Shown piece after piece: positions 8,127-17,107 of a stretch of 64,000 nucleotides of DNA; the stretch's first letter is position 1, and each line of letters opens with the position of its first letter. The notes under the pieces were generated by a model, which saw nothing but the letters and a program-made list of their open reading frames with translations, made no database searches and was not told the origin of the DNA. Made by a program: the position numbers and the translations under genes. Origin of the DNA: Alphaproteobacteria bacterium (GTDB lineage Bacteria > Pseudomonadota > Alphaproteobacteria > Micavibrionales > Micavibrionaceae); assembly GCA_016794145.1 (NCBI GenBank), contig JAEUKP010000006.1:62001-126000 (forward strand). The letters are read 5' to 3'.

Positions 8127-9965
8127 TTAACTTGTCTGACGACGAAGAAAAGCGGGGATATCCAATTCATCTTCCTCTGTCTTCGGGGCTGATGGGGCAT
8201 CAATATTCAGACGACCCTGTGCAGGAATCGTGTTTGTCTCCGCAATCGGTGCAGATACAGTTGGAACAACACGCTGTTGCTGGCATTGCTGCATTTGCTG
8301 TCCTTGGTGTGGTTGTGTCTGCGAGGTACCGAAATCATCCCCATCATTTGTTGATAAAGATTCGATGCTGGCCTCAACACGGCGATAGCCACTTGTTATG
8401 CGTTCAAACAGGGACGGCGATTTCCGACGGGCCTGTTGTAGGGCCTGTGGTTGAGGTTGATGTTGGACTTGGTATTCTTCAGGAGGGTAATAAGCCGGGG
8501 CAGGCTGAGCCTGGATAGGCGGGTGTTGTGATATTTGGGATGCGTACCCATTGCTTCCTGAAACCTCCATGGGTTGTGGGGGAATAAAGGCATCGCCCAT
8601 TCTTGTTCCGCGTGCGTAGGCATTGTCGCCCTGCGATACCGGTTGTTGGGGAATCGGTTGTTGTGATACCGGTTGGGATACGGATTGCCCAACAGATTGG
8701 TATTGTTGCTGGGGCATCTCGGCAGGTTGATATGGTGGCTGGACTGGTTGTGATACAGGGGCATAAGAGACACTCTTAGGGAACGATCCCCCAGAAAGGG
8801 ATGTTTTTGTGATAGTGTCGACTGCACGTTGATCCTGTGGACGATCTTGGTTTCGGGACATCATCGGACGTGACTGTTCAATGCGTGACGAACGGCCCCC
8901 CGTCATGTGTCCGGATATAGTGTGTCCCGATACAGCGCCAATCAAACCGCGACCACCATTACTAGATACTGTTGTGCTGTGGTGAGAAACAGCAGCGTCG
9001 ATGCCTGTTGCAACAACTGACACGCGGATTGTGCCTTCGAGTGATTCATCAAATGTTGAACCAAAAATGATATTGGCATCGGGATCAACCTCATCACGAA
9101 TGCGGTTACATGCCTCATCTACTTCGAAGAGAGTCATGTCGTATCCGCCAGTAATATTGACGATCACGCCTTTTGCACCTTTCATTGAGACATCATCCAA
9201 TAATGGGTTGCTAATGGCTTTTTCTGCAGCTTCAATGGCGCGATTGTCGCCTGTTGCTTCACCTGCGCCCATGACGGCTTTGCCCATTTCTTGCATAACA
9301 GAACGGATGTCAGCAAAGTCAAGGTTGATCAAACCAGGCATTACAATCAAATCTGTGACACCACGGACAGCAGATTGAAGGACGCTATCTGCCATTTTGA
9401 ATCCGTCTGCGAATGTTGTTTTATCATTTACAACACGGAACAGATTTTGGTTTGGAATAACGATCAGAGTATCAACATAATTTTGAAGTTCTGAAAGGCC
9501 TTCTTCTGCCATCTTCATACGGCGAGTTCCTTCGAAGTGGAAAGGTTTTGTAACCACCCCAACAGTGAGTATCCCACGTTCACGACAAGCTTTTGCGATG
9601 ACGGCAGCGGCCCCTGTCCCTGTTCCTCCGCCCATACCTGCGGTAATAAAAGCCATGTTGGCATCTTCCAGATATTGCATCACATCATCAAGACTTTCTT
9701 CTGCGGCAGCGCGTCCGATTTCAGGTTTTGCTCCGGCGCCGAGTCCCTCTGTAACGACCGTTCCAAGTTGGACTTTGTGCTCCGCAAGACTCCCAAGAAG
9801 GGCTTGGGAATCGGTATTGCAAACAACAAAGTCAACACCATTTAGGTTGGATGTGATCATATTGTTAACGGCGTTTCCGCCCGCCCCACCAACGCCGATG
9901 ACAGAAATTTTGGGGGACAGTTTTTTAGAATCTGAGGTCACGGTATTCATCCTGATGTTAATCAT
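8127..9965 (-). CDS. ftsZ: Cell division protein FtsZ
   Basis: Tubulin-like GTPase that forms the Z ring. The core shows [18 protein letters not shown] and the tubulin signature GGGTGTGAA at about 112-120. A Gln/Pro/Ser-rich linker of roughly 250 residues follows, then the conserved C-terminal peptide [12 protein letters not shown] that binds FtsA-type anchors. 612 aa is long, as is usual for alphaproteobacterial FtsZ. The frame is open to a TTG at 10004, but GGGAGGAG sits 12 bases before the ATG at 9965, which I use. It stands alone, away from the dcw cluster that starts at 15.2 kb on the opposite strand. No ftsA or ftsQ is next to it. Confidence 0.96.
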   Translation of the reverse strand: MINIRMNTVTSDSKKLSPKISVIGVGGAGGNAVNNMITSNLNGVDFVVCNTDSQALLGSLAEHKVQLGTVVTEGLGAGAKPEIGRAAAEESLDDVMQYLEDANMAFITAGMGGGTGTGAAAVIAKACRERGILTVGVVTKPFHFEGTRRMKMAEEGLSELQNYVDTLIVIPNQNLFRVVNDKTTFADGFKMADSVLQSAVRGVTDLIVMPGLINLDFADIRSVMQEMGKAVMGAGEATGDNRAIEAAEKAISNPLLDDVSMKGAKGVIVNITGGYDMTLFEVDEACNRIRDEVDPDANIIFGSTFDESLEGTIRVSVVATGIDAAVSHHSTTVSSNGGRGLIGAVSGHTISGHMTGGRSSRIEQSRPMMSRNQDRPQDQRAVDTITKTSLSGGSFPKSVSYAPVSQPVQPPYQPAEMPQQQYQSVGQSVSQPVSQQPIPQQPVSQGDNAYARGTRMGDAFIPPQPMEVSGSNGYASQISQHPPIQAQPAPAYYPPEEYQVQHQPQPQALQQARRKSPSLFERITSGYRRVEASIESLSTNDGDDFGTSQTQPHQGQQMQQCQQQRVVPTVSAPIAETNTIPAQGRLNIDAPSAPKTEEDELDIPAFLRRQTS

Positions 9966-10162
9966 AATCGAAGGGGGCTCCTCCCGAGGGTGTATCGGTT
10001 GCAAAGATAAGGTTATTATAAATTTTTTATGGGGAAATGTGCTGGTTAAACCGACTCGGTGTGACGAATCAATATCTTAGTCTAATCCAACGATGACTCT
10101 GTGTGCAAGAGGAGAAAGAAAAATAAAAGAATGAATTCAGGGAAAAGAATTCAGCAAAGAAA

Positions 10163-10206
10163 AAGGGCTGTTTCTTGCCTGGTTTGAAAACCGAGAAACG
10201 GCCCTT
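10163..10206 (-). terminator. Rho-independent terminator of the 10275-10733 gene
   Basis: 13-bp stem with one G-U pair (10163-10175 with 10194-10206) enclosing a second small hairpin GGTT/AACC. On the minus strand it runs into CCCTTTTTCTTT. The rest of the gap 9966-10274 is the ftsZ leader; I found no clear promoter boxes there. Confidence 0.75.
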
Positions 10207-10274
10207 CACTTGGTTTTACTTAGAAAGTACAGAAAATCTATTAATTGATCGGTCAGCTTGATTGGGTTTAAATG

Positions 10275-10733
10275 CTATTCTGACGGGTTTCCTTGGTTTG
10301 CGGCTTGACCACTTGGGGAAGAGGGGCGGCGATTCTGCCCTGAAAATGGACGGCGACCGCCAGAATGTTGTCTGGGTGTGCGGTTTTGAGCTTGCCCTTG
10401 TCCTTGATTGCTTGAGGGTTGTTGCCCATCATCTGCTGTGTCGTCACGATCTGATCGGCCATCTGTGATAAAGTCTGGAAGCTCATTTCCGATTTCTGCA
10501 TTGCGCGGGCGAGATGCACGATGAGGCGGGACGGCAATCGGGCGTTGTGTCATTTCATCGCGTTCGGATGAGGCCATCTCAATTTCAAGACGAGCAGCAA
10601 CCTTACGTAACTCATGAACGGCTTCTTGTAATTGCTCGCGGGCTTCTGCATTTTTTTTGGACCCTCCCCAGATTTCATAGGCCTTAATACAGGCTTCGGC
10701 GGCGTCTTTTAGGCGTTGTTGGGTTTCTTCCAT
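10275..10733 (-). CDS. Conserved alphaproteobacterial protein of unknown function
   Basis: 152 aa. The N-terminal half is a charged helical region (EETQQRLKDAAEACIKAY, then QLQEAVHELRKVAARLEIE) that probably forms a coiled coil. The sequence SSERDEMTQRPIAVPPHRA follows, and the rest is a Gln/Gly/Arg/Pro-rich disordered tail. I recall similar short proteins in other alphaproteobacteria but no assigned function. The frame is open to an ATG at 10763, but AAGGAT lies 7 bases before the ATG at 10733, which is therefore the better start. It is followed by its own terminator and then ftsZ. Confidence 0.7.
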   Translation of the reverse strand: MEETQQRLKDAAEACIKAYEIWGGSKKNAEAREQLQEAVHELRKVAARLEIEMASSERDEMTQRPIAVPPHRASRPRNAEIGNELPDFITDGRSDRDDTADDGQQPSSNQGQGQAQNRTPRQHSGGRRPFSGQNRRPSSPSGQAANQGNPSE

Positions 10734-10804
10734 GATGTCTATCCTTGTTTTATAAAGTCGCATACCCTAACCTGTCCTTAAGCGAAGGTCAAGAAACGGG
10801 TTTA

Positions 10805-11593
10805 TTATTGTGCTGTCCATCCCCCATCTATGGAAAGGGTTGTTCCGGTTACATTTCGTGCCCCGTCTGAGCAGAGGTAACAAACCATGGCCCCGATTTC
10901 TTCAGGGGTAGCAAAGCGGGCATTCGGTTGTTTTTCAAGTAATAGGGTATCCGAGGCCTCTTGAACTGATACCCCTTGTTGTGCGGCACGGTCATCAATT
11001 TGTTTTTGTACGAGAGGGGTTAAAACCCATCCTGGACAGATTGCGTTGCAGGTAATATTCGCACGGGCATTTTCAAGAGCAGTTACTTTCGTAAGCCCAA
11101 CAACACCATGTTTTGCGGCAACATAAGCCGCTTTCCCTGTCGAGGCGACCAATCCGTGTGCAGACGCGATATTAATGATCCGACCATAGCCCCGTTTTTT
11201 CATTCCGGGCAGAGCCGCACGGATCCCATAAAAGACTCCTGTTAAATTGATGTTGATAATTTTTAACCATTGATCAAGTGGAAATTCATCAACAGGAGAG
11301 ACAAATTGAACACCCGCATTATTGACAATAATATCGACGGATCCCATTTTGTTTTCGGCATCTGCGATCATTTTGGCAACGCTTTCATAATCTGTGACAT
11401 CGGCTCCTATAAAAATGGATTTCACACCAAATCTCGTTTCGATATCAGATCGTGTTTTTTCAATCTCGGCAGGATCTCCGAAGCCGTTCAAAACAATATT
11501 GTATCCCTCGGTCGCAAGGGCATGGGCAATGCCTAACCCGATGCCACTTGTTGATCCGGTAATTAAGGCGACTTTTGGGGGCAGGGCTGTCAT
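10805..11593 (-). CDS. bdhA: 3-hydroxybutyrate dehydrogenase (SDR family)
   Basis: NAD-dependent oxidation of D-3-hydroxybutyrate to acetoacetate, a step in use of polyhydroxybutyrate or ketone bodies. Motifs of classical short-chain dehydrogenases are present: TGSTSGIG cofactor loop near residue 13, NNAG, catalytic Ser in INIASAHG, and YVAAK with the Tyr-Lys pair. NAICPGWVLTPLV and the ending SIDGGWTAQ are typical of the hydroxybutyrate dehydrogenase subgroup. 262 aa, normal length. It overlaps the upstream DUF1192 gene by 4 bases, so the two are cotranscribed. The thiolase/FadN block at 35 kb is a plausible metabolic partner. Confidence 0.9.
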   Translation of the reverse strand: MTALPPKVALITGSTSGIGLGIAHALATEGYNIVLNGFGDPAEIEKTRSDIETRFGVKSIFIGADVTDYESVAKMIADAENKMGSVDIIVNNAGVQFVSPVDEFPLDQWLKIININLTGVFYGIRAALPGMKKRGYGRIINIASAHGLVASTGKAAYVAAKHGVVGLTKVTALENARANITCNAICPGWVLTPLVQKQIDDRAAQQGVSVQEASDTLLLEKQPNARFATPEEIGAMVCYLCSDGARNVTGTTLSIDGGWTAQ

Positions 11594-11787
11594 GATTTTT
11601 CGTCCTTCTTTTTGAAAAGATTTGAAATGGTATTTTTATGGGTTTCTTTTTGGGCGATGTTTTTCTCGACGCGTAAGATTTCAGCTTTCAGGTCATCAAT
11701 ATAGGACTTTAGATCATCAATAGATAATGTATCCAGGTTCCTGGGTTTTAATCGCTGTGTTTTCGGGTCTAAATCGTCATCGAACAT
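11590..11787 (-). CDS. DUF1192 family small protein
   Basis: 65 aa, acidic start MFDDDLDPKTQRLKPRNLDT followed by LSIDDLKSYIDDLKAEILRVEKNIAQKE, the helical pattern of DUF1192, an alphaproteobacterial family of short coiled-coil proteins without known function. It overlaps bdhA by 4 bases (ATGA arrangement), so translation is likely coupled. Confidence 0.85.
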   Translation of the reverse strand: MFDDDLDPKTQRLKPRNLDTLSIDDLKSYIDDLKAEILRVEKNIAQKETHKNTISNLFKKKDEKS

Positions 11788-11839
11788 TTCTGGTGCCTCG
11801 GCTATTAAGAATAGGGTGATTGGCGTCAGAAGGCAATAT

Positions 11840-11869
11840 TTGACTTTTCATCTGAAATACGGCCATAGT
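11840..11869 (+). promoter_or_regulatory. Promoter of rnpB
   Basis: TTGACT (11840-11845), 18-base spacer, CATAGT (11864-11869). The predicted start falls at about 11876, exactly where the P1 helix of RNase P RNA begins. Confidence 0.6.
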
Positions 11870-11875
11870 ACCCGC

Positions 11876-12240
<365 letters not shown>

Positions 12241-12261
12241 TTTTATATTCAATACTAAATT

Positions 12262-15021
12262 CTAGGCAACAGGTGCTGCGATGGCTGGTTTCTGTTTGTT
12301 GGCGGCCATAAGTGGAGCTGCCGCCGGAGTGGTCGTATCAAGTTTTTCACCGTATGTTTTGATCATGGCAATTTGTGTCGCCATATCCGTTCCCTTTGCT
12401 TGGGCTGCTTCCATATTGCTAATCATGCTTTGTCTGAAGTTCTTGTCTTTTAGGGCTTCAGCTAAATCTACCTCTTTGCCAGAAATTTTAACTCTATCTG
12501 GTAAAACATCATCTTTTTGTATGGCTGCGCCCAGTTGATTAACAGACATGGATTTATATTGTGCCACTTGTTGTGCGGATATAGCAGGTGTGGCAGGGGA
12601 AGCTGCTGTAGTTGGTTTTAATGCTGCTTGCTGAGTTTGGGGTGATGCCTCCAATCGGGCGGCATATTCTTTTAAAGCGGCTACGGTCTTCTGTGCAGCA
12701 GGATTCTTTTTTGCTTCCTCCTCTTTTCCTTTGATGAAAGTGGTTCTAAATGTTTTATCTTCCATTGCCTGAACCAGTGTGACTTCTTGGCCGCGTAGAT
12801 TCAGCTTATGGGGTAGCGTTGGGTCGGTCTGAATAGATTTCGCCAAATCAGCTTTGCTCATCGATTTTAATTTTGCGGTATCGGTGACTACTTTCCCGAG
12901 ATCGTATGCTGTTTCTACGGCAACGCGTAGGCCTGATTTGTCAGGAGCATTCTCTGTCTTAACGCCTGCAACTAACATGGCTTTGCGCGTGCCTTCGCGT
13001 AGGGCATCTCCCGCGCCGAACCCAACAACGTTGCCTACTGTTTCTGCCGCACCTGCGACAAGCTCGCTTCCGGCTTTTTTCCAGTTTCCTTTAGCAGCTT
13101 CTGTGCCTGCTCCCCATAATGTCATGCCTGCAGTAATTACGCCGCCTAGAACAGGAATACGTTTTGCAATGAATTTGATTCCTTGTTGTTCGGCAATTGC
13201 AACAGCAGCCGTGGCTGTTGCGGCGACATAATTTCCTCTGGCGGCTTCGCTGGCAACTTGAATAGAAAGTGATGCTTTGCCTGCATGAGCATCCATTTTT
13301 TGACCTACGCCACCTGCAGATATTTTTGTGTGGGTGGGTGATTCATCTGGTTTCATTTTTGAGGCGTTAGCAGGGGGGGGTGAAACCGTCTGGTCAATAA
13401 CAGGTTGTTGCGGGGCAGGATTAAGTTTCAGTGGAATTTCTGGTTCCGGTGCTAACGCCAAGCTTCCCATTGTTGGTGTGGGATTGTGCGGTAATGGCTG
13501 GTTTTGTAGGGATGCAGTGGGAGGTGAATGGGTGGGGGGCGTGGCCTCTGTTGTGGGCGTAGCGTTTGCAGAAACCCTAATAGGGGTGGTCGATGAGGAT
13601 ACTCCGCCACTATTTCCTTGTTTGGAACTAAGGGCGATGGGGGAGGCTTGTTCTGGTTTCGCAGATGGTTTTGTGGTCTGTTCGTGATGCGCGGCCCGAA
13701 TGCCCATAAAACGATCTTCACCACTTTTTGAAAAGGCAATAATATCGTTGCCTTGGTTTAAAGATGATGGTTTTACGGTGTAATCAATGCTTTCTTGAAA
13801 GCCCTGTTGTTTTAATGCGTTTTGCAACGTTTTAAGTTCGGTTTTATTCGCACCAACACCGATATAGATTCCTTTGTCTGTATATGTTGGGGCAGATTCT
13901 GCAATAATCTTTCTGTGATTTTCCTCTGTAGAACGCACTGCTTCCGGAGTTCTTAAGCTTTCTGATTTGTTGGTTTCTTTAATCATGCCAACTCGTGAGG
14001 ATCCTTGATCAGTTAGTGCAATAACATTGCCACCATTGTTTAAAGATGATGGTTTTACGGTGTAATCAATGCTTTCTTGAAAGCCCTGTTGTTTTAATGC
14101 GGTATGAATGGCCTCTACATCTGTAGGGCGTAATCCTACGCCCAAATAGTTGCCTTTACTCGTGACGGTGATCTCAGTCGTTGCAATAAGTTGTCTGCTG
14201 GGATCTTTTGGCTCAGTGAGCTTTGGGGGTTTTATCCCCGGGTTTGAGTGTATGCGGGCATCACTCGTCGGATGTTGGAGAGGGTTTGTAAGCGGTGTGG
14301 CAACAGAAAGTAAGGGTGATCTGGTTTTAATGGCGGGACGAGCAGGGGATACGTCCATGTTTTGGTATGGATCCGGCTTATTCAAAGGGTTAAATCTTTG
14401 GGGTTCAGGAAGTCTATCCAAGTCCGCTGCCTTAATATATCTGGCTGATTCATCCTGATCATTGCGGTAGAAAGCGTAGCTGGAGCCACCCAGTTTTTTC
14501 TCATTATTCACGGATGGTCCAGGCCTAATGCCTGCATCGACCAATTTTTGTTCGATGCGTTTCATAATGTCGGTCATGTCTTTGCCATCTTGAGGGTAGA
14601 TAACAATTCCTTTGCCTCGTTGGTCATTGTCTAAATCACCGACACTAGCATGGTGATTTGCTTCTCTGATCTTAAACGTAACGCCTTCCTTCATTAGTTC
14701 AGGGGCTATCTGATTAAAGGCCGCTTTGATTTGTGTGGGGTCAACGCTCAGGTGGAATTTCCAGCCGTTTGAATGGTCCCCCTCGCTAAAATTCATCGGG
14801 GTGATGTGAAGGTAGCCGTCCTCCTTCTGGGATACGTAGCCATTCGAGATGATGGGGTGCTTAGCCGCCTCAGCCTCAGTAATAGTACCTTCAATGCGGC
14901 CTTTCAATAAATCCGTCGCGGCGTATTCTGCTTCTTTAAACCAATCCATTTTACTTAATGCTTTCCTTATGTTCTGCAAATATACCCAATAAGCATCAGA
15001 CGATTTTATATAAAAACCCAT
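12262..15021 (-). CDS. Multidomain protein with N-terminal phosphothreonine lyase-like (OspF/SpvC) domain
   Basis: 919 aa, no signal peptide. Residues ~80-190 reproduce the residue order of OspF/SpvC/HopAI1 phosphothreonine lyases: GWKFHLSVDP (Lys88, His90), VTFKIRE (Lys117), QRGKGIVIYP (Arg135, Tyr142) and YAFYRND (Arg186), matching SpvC KFHIS, KWKVTD, QARVSLGAQFTLY and YLSYRNE. Two near-identical modules follow at about 282-345 and 374-438 (KQQGFQESIDYTVKPSSLN in both), then a Pro/Thr/Ser-rich linker. A Gly/Ala-rich, partly hydrophobic stretch (about 578-690) comes next, then two related helical modules (about 721-791 and 825-895). The ATG at 15021 has AGGA 6 bases upstream. It stands alone between rnpB and the dcw cluster. 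The fold assignment is mine by motif. An effector or toxin role is inference. Confidence 0.65.
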   Translation of the reverse strand: MGFYIKSSDAYWVYLQNIRKALSKMDWFKEAEYAATDLLKGRIEGTITEAEAAKHPIISNGYVSQKEDGYLHITPMNFSEGDHSNGWKFHLSVDPTQIKAAFNQIAPELMKEGVTFKIREANHHASVGDLDNDQRGKGIVIYPQDGKDMTDIMKRIEQKLVDAGIRPGPSVNNEKKLGGSSYAFYRNDQDESARYIKAADLDRLPEPQRFNPLNKPDPYQNMDVSPARPAIKTRSPLLSVATPLTNPLQHPTSDARIHSNPGIKPPKLTEPKDPSRQLIATTEITVTSKGNYLGVGLRPTDVEAIHTALKQQGFQESIDYTVKPSSLNNGGNVIALTDQGSSRVGMIKETNKSESLRTPEAVRSTEENHRKIIAESAPTYTDKGIYIGVGANKTELKTLQNALKQQGFQESIDYTVKPSSLNQGNDIIAFSKSGEDRFMGIRAAHHEQTTKPSAKPEQASPIALSSKQGNSGGVSSSTTPIRVSANATPTTEATPPTHSPPTASLQNQPLPHNPTPTMGSLALAPEPEIPLKLNPAPQQPVIDQTVSPPPANASKMKPDESPTHTKISAGGVGQKMDAHAGKASLSIQVASEAARGNYVAATATAAVAIAEQQGIKFIAKRIPVLGGVITAGMTLWGAGTEAAKGNWKKAGSELVAGAAETVGNVVGFGAGDALREGTRKAMLVAGVKTENAPDKSGLRVAVETAYDLGKVVTDTAKLKSMSKADLAKSIQTDPTLPHKLNLRGQEVTLVQAMEDKTFRTTFIKGKEEEAKKNPAAQKTVAALKEYAARLEASPQTQQAALKPTTAASPATPAISAQQVAQYKSMSVNQLGAAIQKDDVLPDRVKISGKEVDLAEALKDKNFRQSMISNMEAAQAKGTDMATQIAMIKTYGEKLDTTTPAAAPLMAANKQKPAIAAPVA
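13756..13819. repeat. 64-base perfect direct repeat, copy 1
   Basis: Identical base for base to 14038-14101 (282-base period). It lies inside the 919-aa gene and encodes the shared segment of the two internal modules. Identity at synonymous positions points to recent duplication or gene conversion. Confidence 0.9.
14038..14101. repeat. 64-base perfect direct repeat, copy 2
   Basis: Second copy of the repeat at 13756-13819 within the same gene. The sequences just outside the two copies differ, so the identical block is sharply bounded. Confidence 0.9.
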
Positions 15022-15078
15022 AAAGAATCCTGAATATAGCCATTATTATATGAAAAATAACACTGATAACTCATTATT

Positions 15079-15099
15079 TTATCCACAGATTTATCCAGA
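15079..15099 (+). promoter_or_regulatory. Two DnaA-box-like sites upstream of mraZ
   Basis: TTATCCACA at 15079-15087 equals the strict DnaA box consensus, and TTATCCAGA at 15091-15099 differs by one base. The two sites are 12 bases apart, start to start, about 125-145 bases before mraZ. Confidence 0.4.
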
Positions 15100-15125
15100 G
15101 GAATTTGGCAGAAATCCCCTGTTTG

Positions 15126-15191
15126 CCCCATTGTTTTGCTTGCTTTCCCATGATTTCCCATGGTATCCCATTAATATAAGGTTAATTCCCA
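15126..15191. promoter_or_regulatory. Likely MraZ operator (TGGGA direct repeats on the minus strand)
   Basis: TCCCA occurs at 15146-15150, 15156-15160 and 15166-15170, exactly 10 bases apart; CCCCA at 15126 and another TCCCA at 15187 lie at about 20 and 21 bases from these. On the minus strand this reads TGGGA-N5-TGGGA-N5-TGGGA, the known MraZ recognition pattern. TAATAT at 15172-15177 just after the third box could be the -10 element of the dcw promoter, so MraZ would block it. Confidence 0.6.
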
Positions 15192-15222
15192 TTTTTTATC
15201 AATTGCGTGCGCCCCATCAAAA

Positions 15223-15693
15223 ATGCCTCTGTTTCTGTCAACATACGCCAATAAGGTCGATAAAAAGGGTCGGATTTCGGTTCCGGCGCCTTTTCGGGCT
15301 GCTTTGGTCGGGCAGGCGTTTCAAGGGGTGGTGTTGTTCAAGGCAACGGGGCATCCCTGTTTGGAGGGATTCGATTTCGCCACGATGGACGAATTATCGG
15401 CGCGGATGGATCATTTCGATTTGTTTTCCAATCAACAAGATGATTTGGCGACAGCCATTTTTGCCGAAGCGGTACAATGCCCCTTTGATAGCGAGGGCCG
15501 CATCGGTGTGCCGCAAGTGTTGTTGGATTTTGCCGGAATTTCCGAAGGAGCGACGTTTGTCGGGCTTGGCCGGAAATTCCAGATTTGGGATAGCGTGGCC
15601 TTTGAAGCGCGACGTGTGGCGGCGCGCGAGAATGTCATCCGCGAAGGCTTGACACTTCCGCGCCTTGATACCAATCGGGGAGGTGCGGCATGA
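15223..15693 (+). CDS. mraZ: Transcriptional regulator MraZ
   Basis: First gene of the dcw cluster; DNA-binding protein that controls its own operon. MPLFLSTYANKVDKKGRISVPAPFRAAL is the first SpoVT/AbrB-like half, and CPFDSEGRIGVPQVLLDFAGI is the second, giving the tandem MraZ layout. 156 aa is normal. There is no obvious ribosome-binding site before the ATG. The repeats at 15126-15191 are its probable operator. It overlaps rsmH by 4 bases. This gene and the start of rsmH are GC-richer than the rest of the cluster. Confidence 0.95.
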   Translation: MPLFLSTYANKVDKKGRISVPAPFRAALVGQAFQGVVLFKATGHPCLEGFDFATMDELSARMDHFDLFSNQQDDLATAIFAEAVQCPFDSEGRIGVPQVLLDFAGISEGATFVGLGRKFQIWDSVAFEARRVAARENVIREGLTLPRLDTNRGGAA

Positions 15694-16643
15694 CAGAAGC
15701 TCCTCATATTCCGGTAATGCTGCCTGAAGTTCTGGCGGCTTTGCGCCCTGCTGATGGAGGGGTCTATGTGGATGGAACTCTGGGGGCTGGTGGCTACACA
15801 CGGGGCATTTTGGATGCAGCCAAAACCTGCCGCGTGATCGGGGTGGATCGTGATCAAACGGCGCATGATATCGCGGCTAACTGGGGTGGTGGTTATCTCG
15901 ATCGCTTAACTCTTGTTAAAAACAGTTTTGGAAATCTTCAATCGATTTTGTCTGGTCTTGAGTGTGATCGGGTGGATGGAATTGTGCTCGATCTTGGTGT
16001 CTCGTCAATGCAGTTTGATGACGGGGAGCGTGGATTTTCGTTTCGTTTCGATGCCCCGCTTGATATGAGAATGGATAGTGGCTCTGGTCAGACAGCCGCA
16101 GATATTGTGAATACAATGGCCGAAGAATCTTTGGCAAATTTGATTTATCTCTATGGTGAGGAGCGTAAATCTAGGCATATTGCATCGGCGATTGTTAGGG
16201 CTCGATCTGTTGCAAAAATAGATACAACCAAAAAATTGGCTGAAATCATCCGGTCTGTTGTTCGGGTGTCACCTCGTGATAAAATTGACCCGTCAACCCG
16301 GACGTTCCAGGCTCTGCGGATTGCTGTGAATGATGAGTTGGGTGAATTGGAAGCTGTTCTCTCTGCTGCTGAAAAAGTATTGAAGCCCGGTGGTCGTTTG
16401 GTGATTGTAACATTCCATTCGCTTGAAGACCGGATTGTTAAGAATTTTCTTCAGGATCGTGCGCGTCCTGCTCCATCCCCCTCGCGTCATTTGCCAATCG
16501 CAATTGATGTTCCTCAAAACAGGTTGAGCTTTTCGCTTGTCACCAAAAAACCTGTTCTCCCCAGTGAATCTGAATTGAAAATAAATCCTCGCTCCCGCTC
16601 TGCAAAATTGCGTGCGGCGATAAGATTGGGGGATCCTGTATGA
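15690..16643 (+). CDS. rsmH: 16S rRNA (cytosine(1402)-N(4))-methyltransferase
   Basis: SAM-dependent methyltransferase acting on C1402 of 16S rRNA, formerly MraW. The N-terminus HIPVMLPEVLAALRPADGG and VDGTLGAGGYTRGIL form the SAM-binding region; DGIVLDLGVSSMQFD and RGFSFRFDAPLDMRMD are family signatures, and FHSLEDRIVKNF lies near the C-terminus. 317 aa, normal. Coupled to mraZ and ftsL by 4-base overlaps. Base composition drops noticeably in GC from about 15.9 kb onward, inside this gene. Confidence 0.96.
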   Translation: MTEAPHIPVMLPEVLAALRPADGGVYVDGTLGAGGYTRGILDAAKTCRVIGVDRDQTAHDIAANWGGGYLDRLTLVKNSFGNLQSILSGLECDRVDGIVLDLGVSSMQFDDGERGFSFRFDAPLDMRMDSGSGQTAADIVNTMAEESLANLIYLYGEERKSRHIASAIVRARSVAKIDTTKKLAEIIRSVVRVSPRDKIDPSTRTFQALRIAVNDELGELEAVLSAAEKVLKPGGRLVIVTFHSLEDRIVKNFLQDRARPAPSPSRHLPIAIDVPQNRLSFSLVTKKPVLPSESELKINPRSRSAKLRAAIRLGDPV

Positions 16644-17107
16644 GACGGTTTAAACTTAAATTATCTACTCTCGGGGTATTTTTCTTGGCAACAATTTTGG
16701 GAGGATTGTTGTTCTGGGTGTCCCAACAGGTCCAGATGTTGGAGCGTGAGCAACGGGGAATCGCGGAGCAGATATCCAGTGAAGAAGAGGGTATGCGTGT
16801 TCTGAATGCTGAGTGGGATTATTTGAATCGCCCTGATCGGATAGAGTCACTGGCCGCTAAATATCTTAATCAAATGCAGCCTGTTGCGCCTGATAACTTG
16901 TTGCGTGATGCAAATGCGATTCCTGAACCTCAAATGATGCAATCCGAAGATGATGTTCCTGTTATGGTGTCAACCGGAGATCATTCTGTCCAGAAAGAAA
17001 CCAAAGTAAACGGCGTGCCTGATGCCCGGCCTATTGATGATAAAGAGGATTCAAAGTCATCTGATTTTGATGGAGTTTTAAAAAGTGCTGCGGGGGATGA
17101 TGAATGA
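16640..17107 (+). CDS. ftsL: Cell division protein FtsL
   Basis: Bitopic divisome protein. A short basic N-terminus (MRRFKLKLS) precedes one membrane helix (about 10-30), then a periplasmic coiled coil with the FtsL-type pattern ending in LNRPDRIESLAAKYLNQMQP. The C-terminal ~70 residues are acidic and low in complexity. At 155 aa it is somewhat longer than many FtsL proteins because of this tail. It overlaps rsmH and ftsI by 4 bases each, the standard position in the cluster. Confidence 0.85.
   Translation: MRRFKLKLSTLGVFFLATILGGLLFWVSQQVQMLEREQRGIAEQISSEEEGMRVLNAEWDYLNRPDRIESLAAKYLNQMQPVAPDNLLRDANAIPEPQMMQSEDDVPVMVSTGDHSVQKETKVNGVPDARPIDDKEDSKSSDFDGVLKSAAGDDE

Noticed and set aside
8396..8827. 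143-aa minus-strand frame within ftsZ
   Set aside because: It is a second frame through the Gln/Pro-rich linker of FtsZ; its composition follows from the CAA/CCA repeats.
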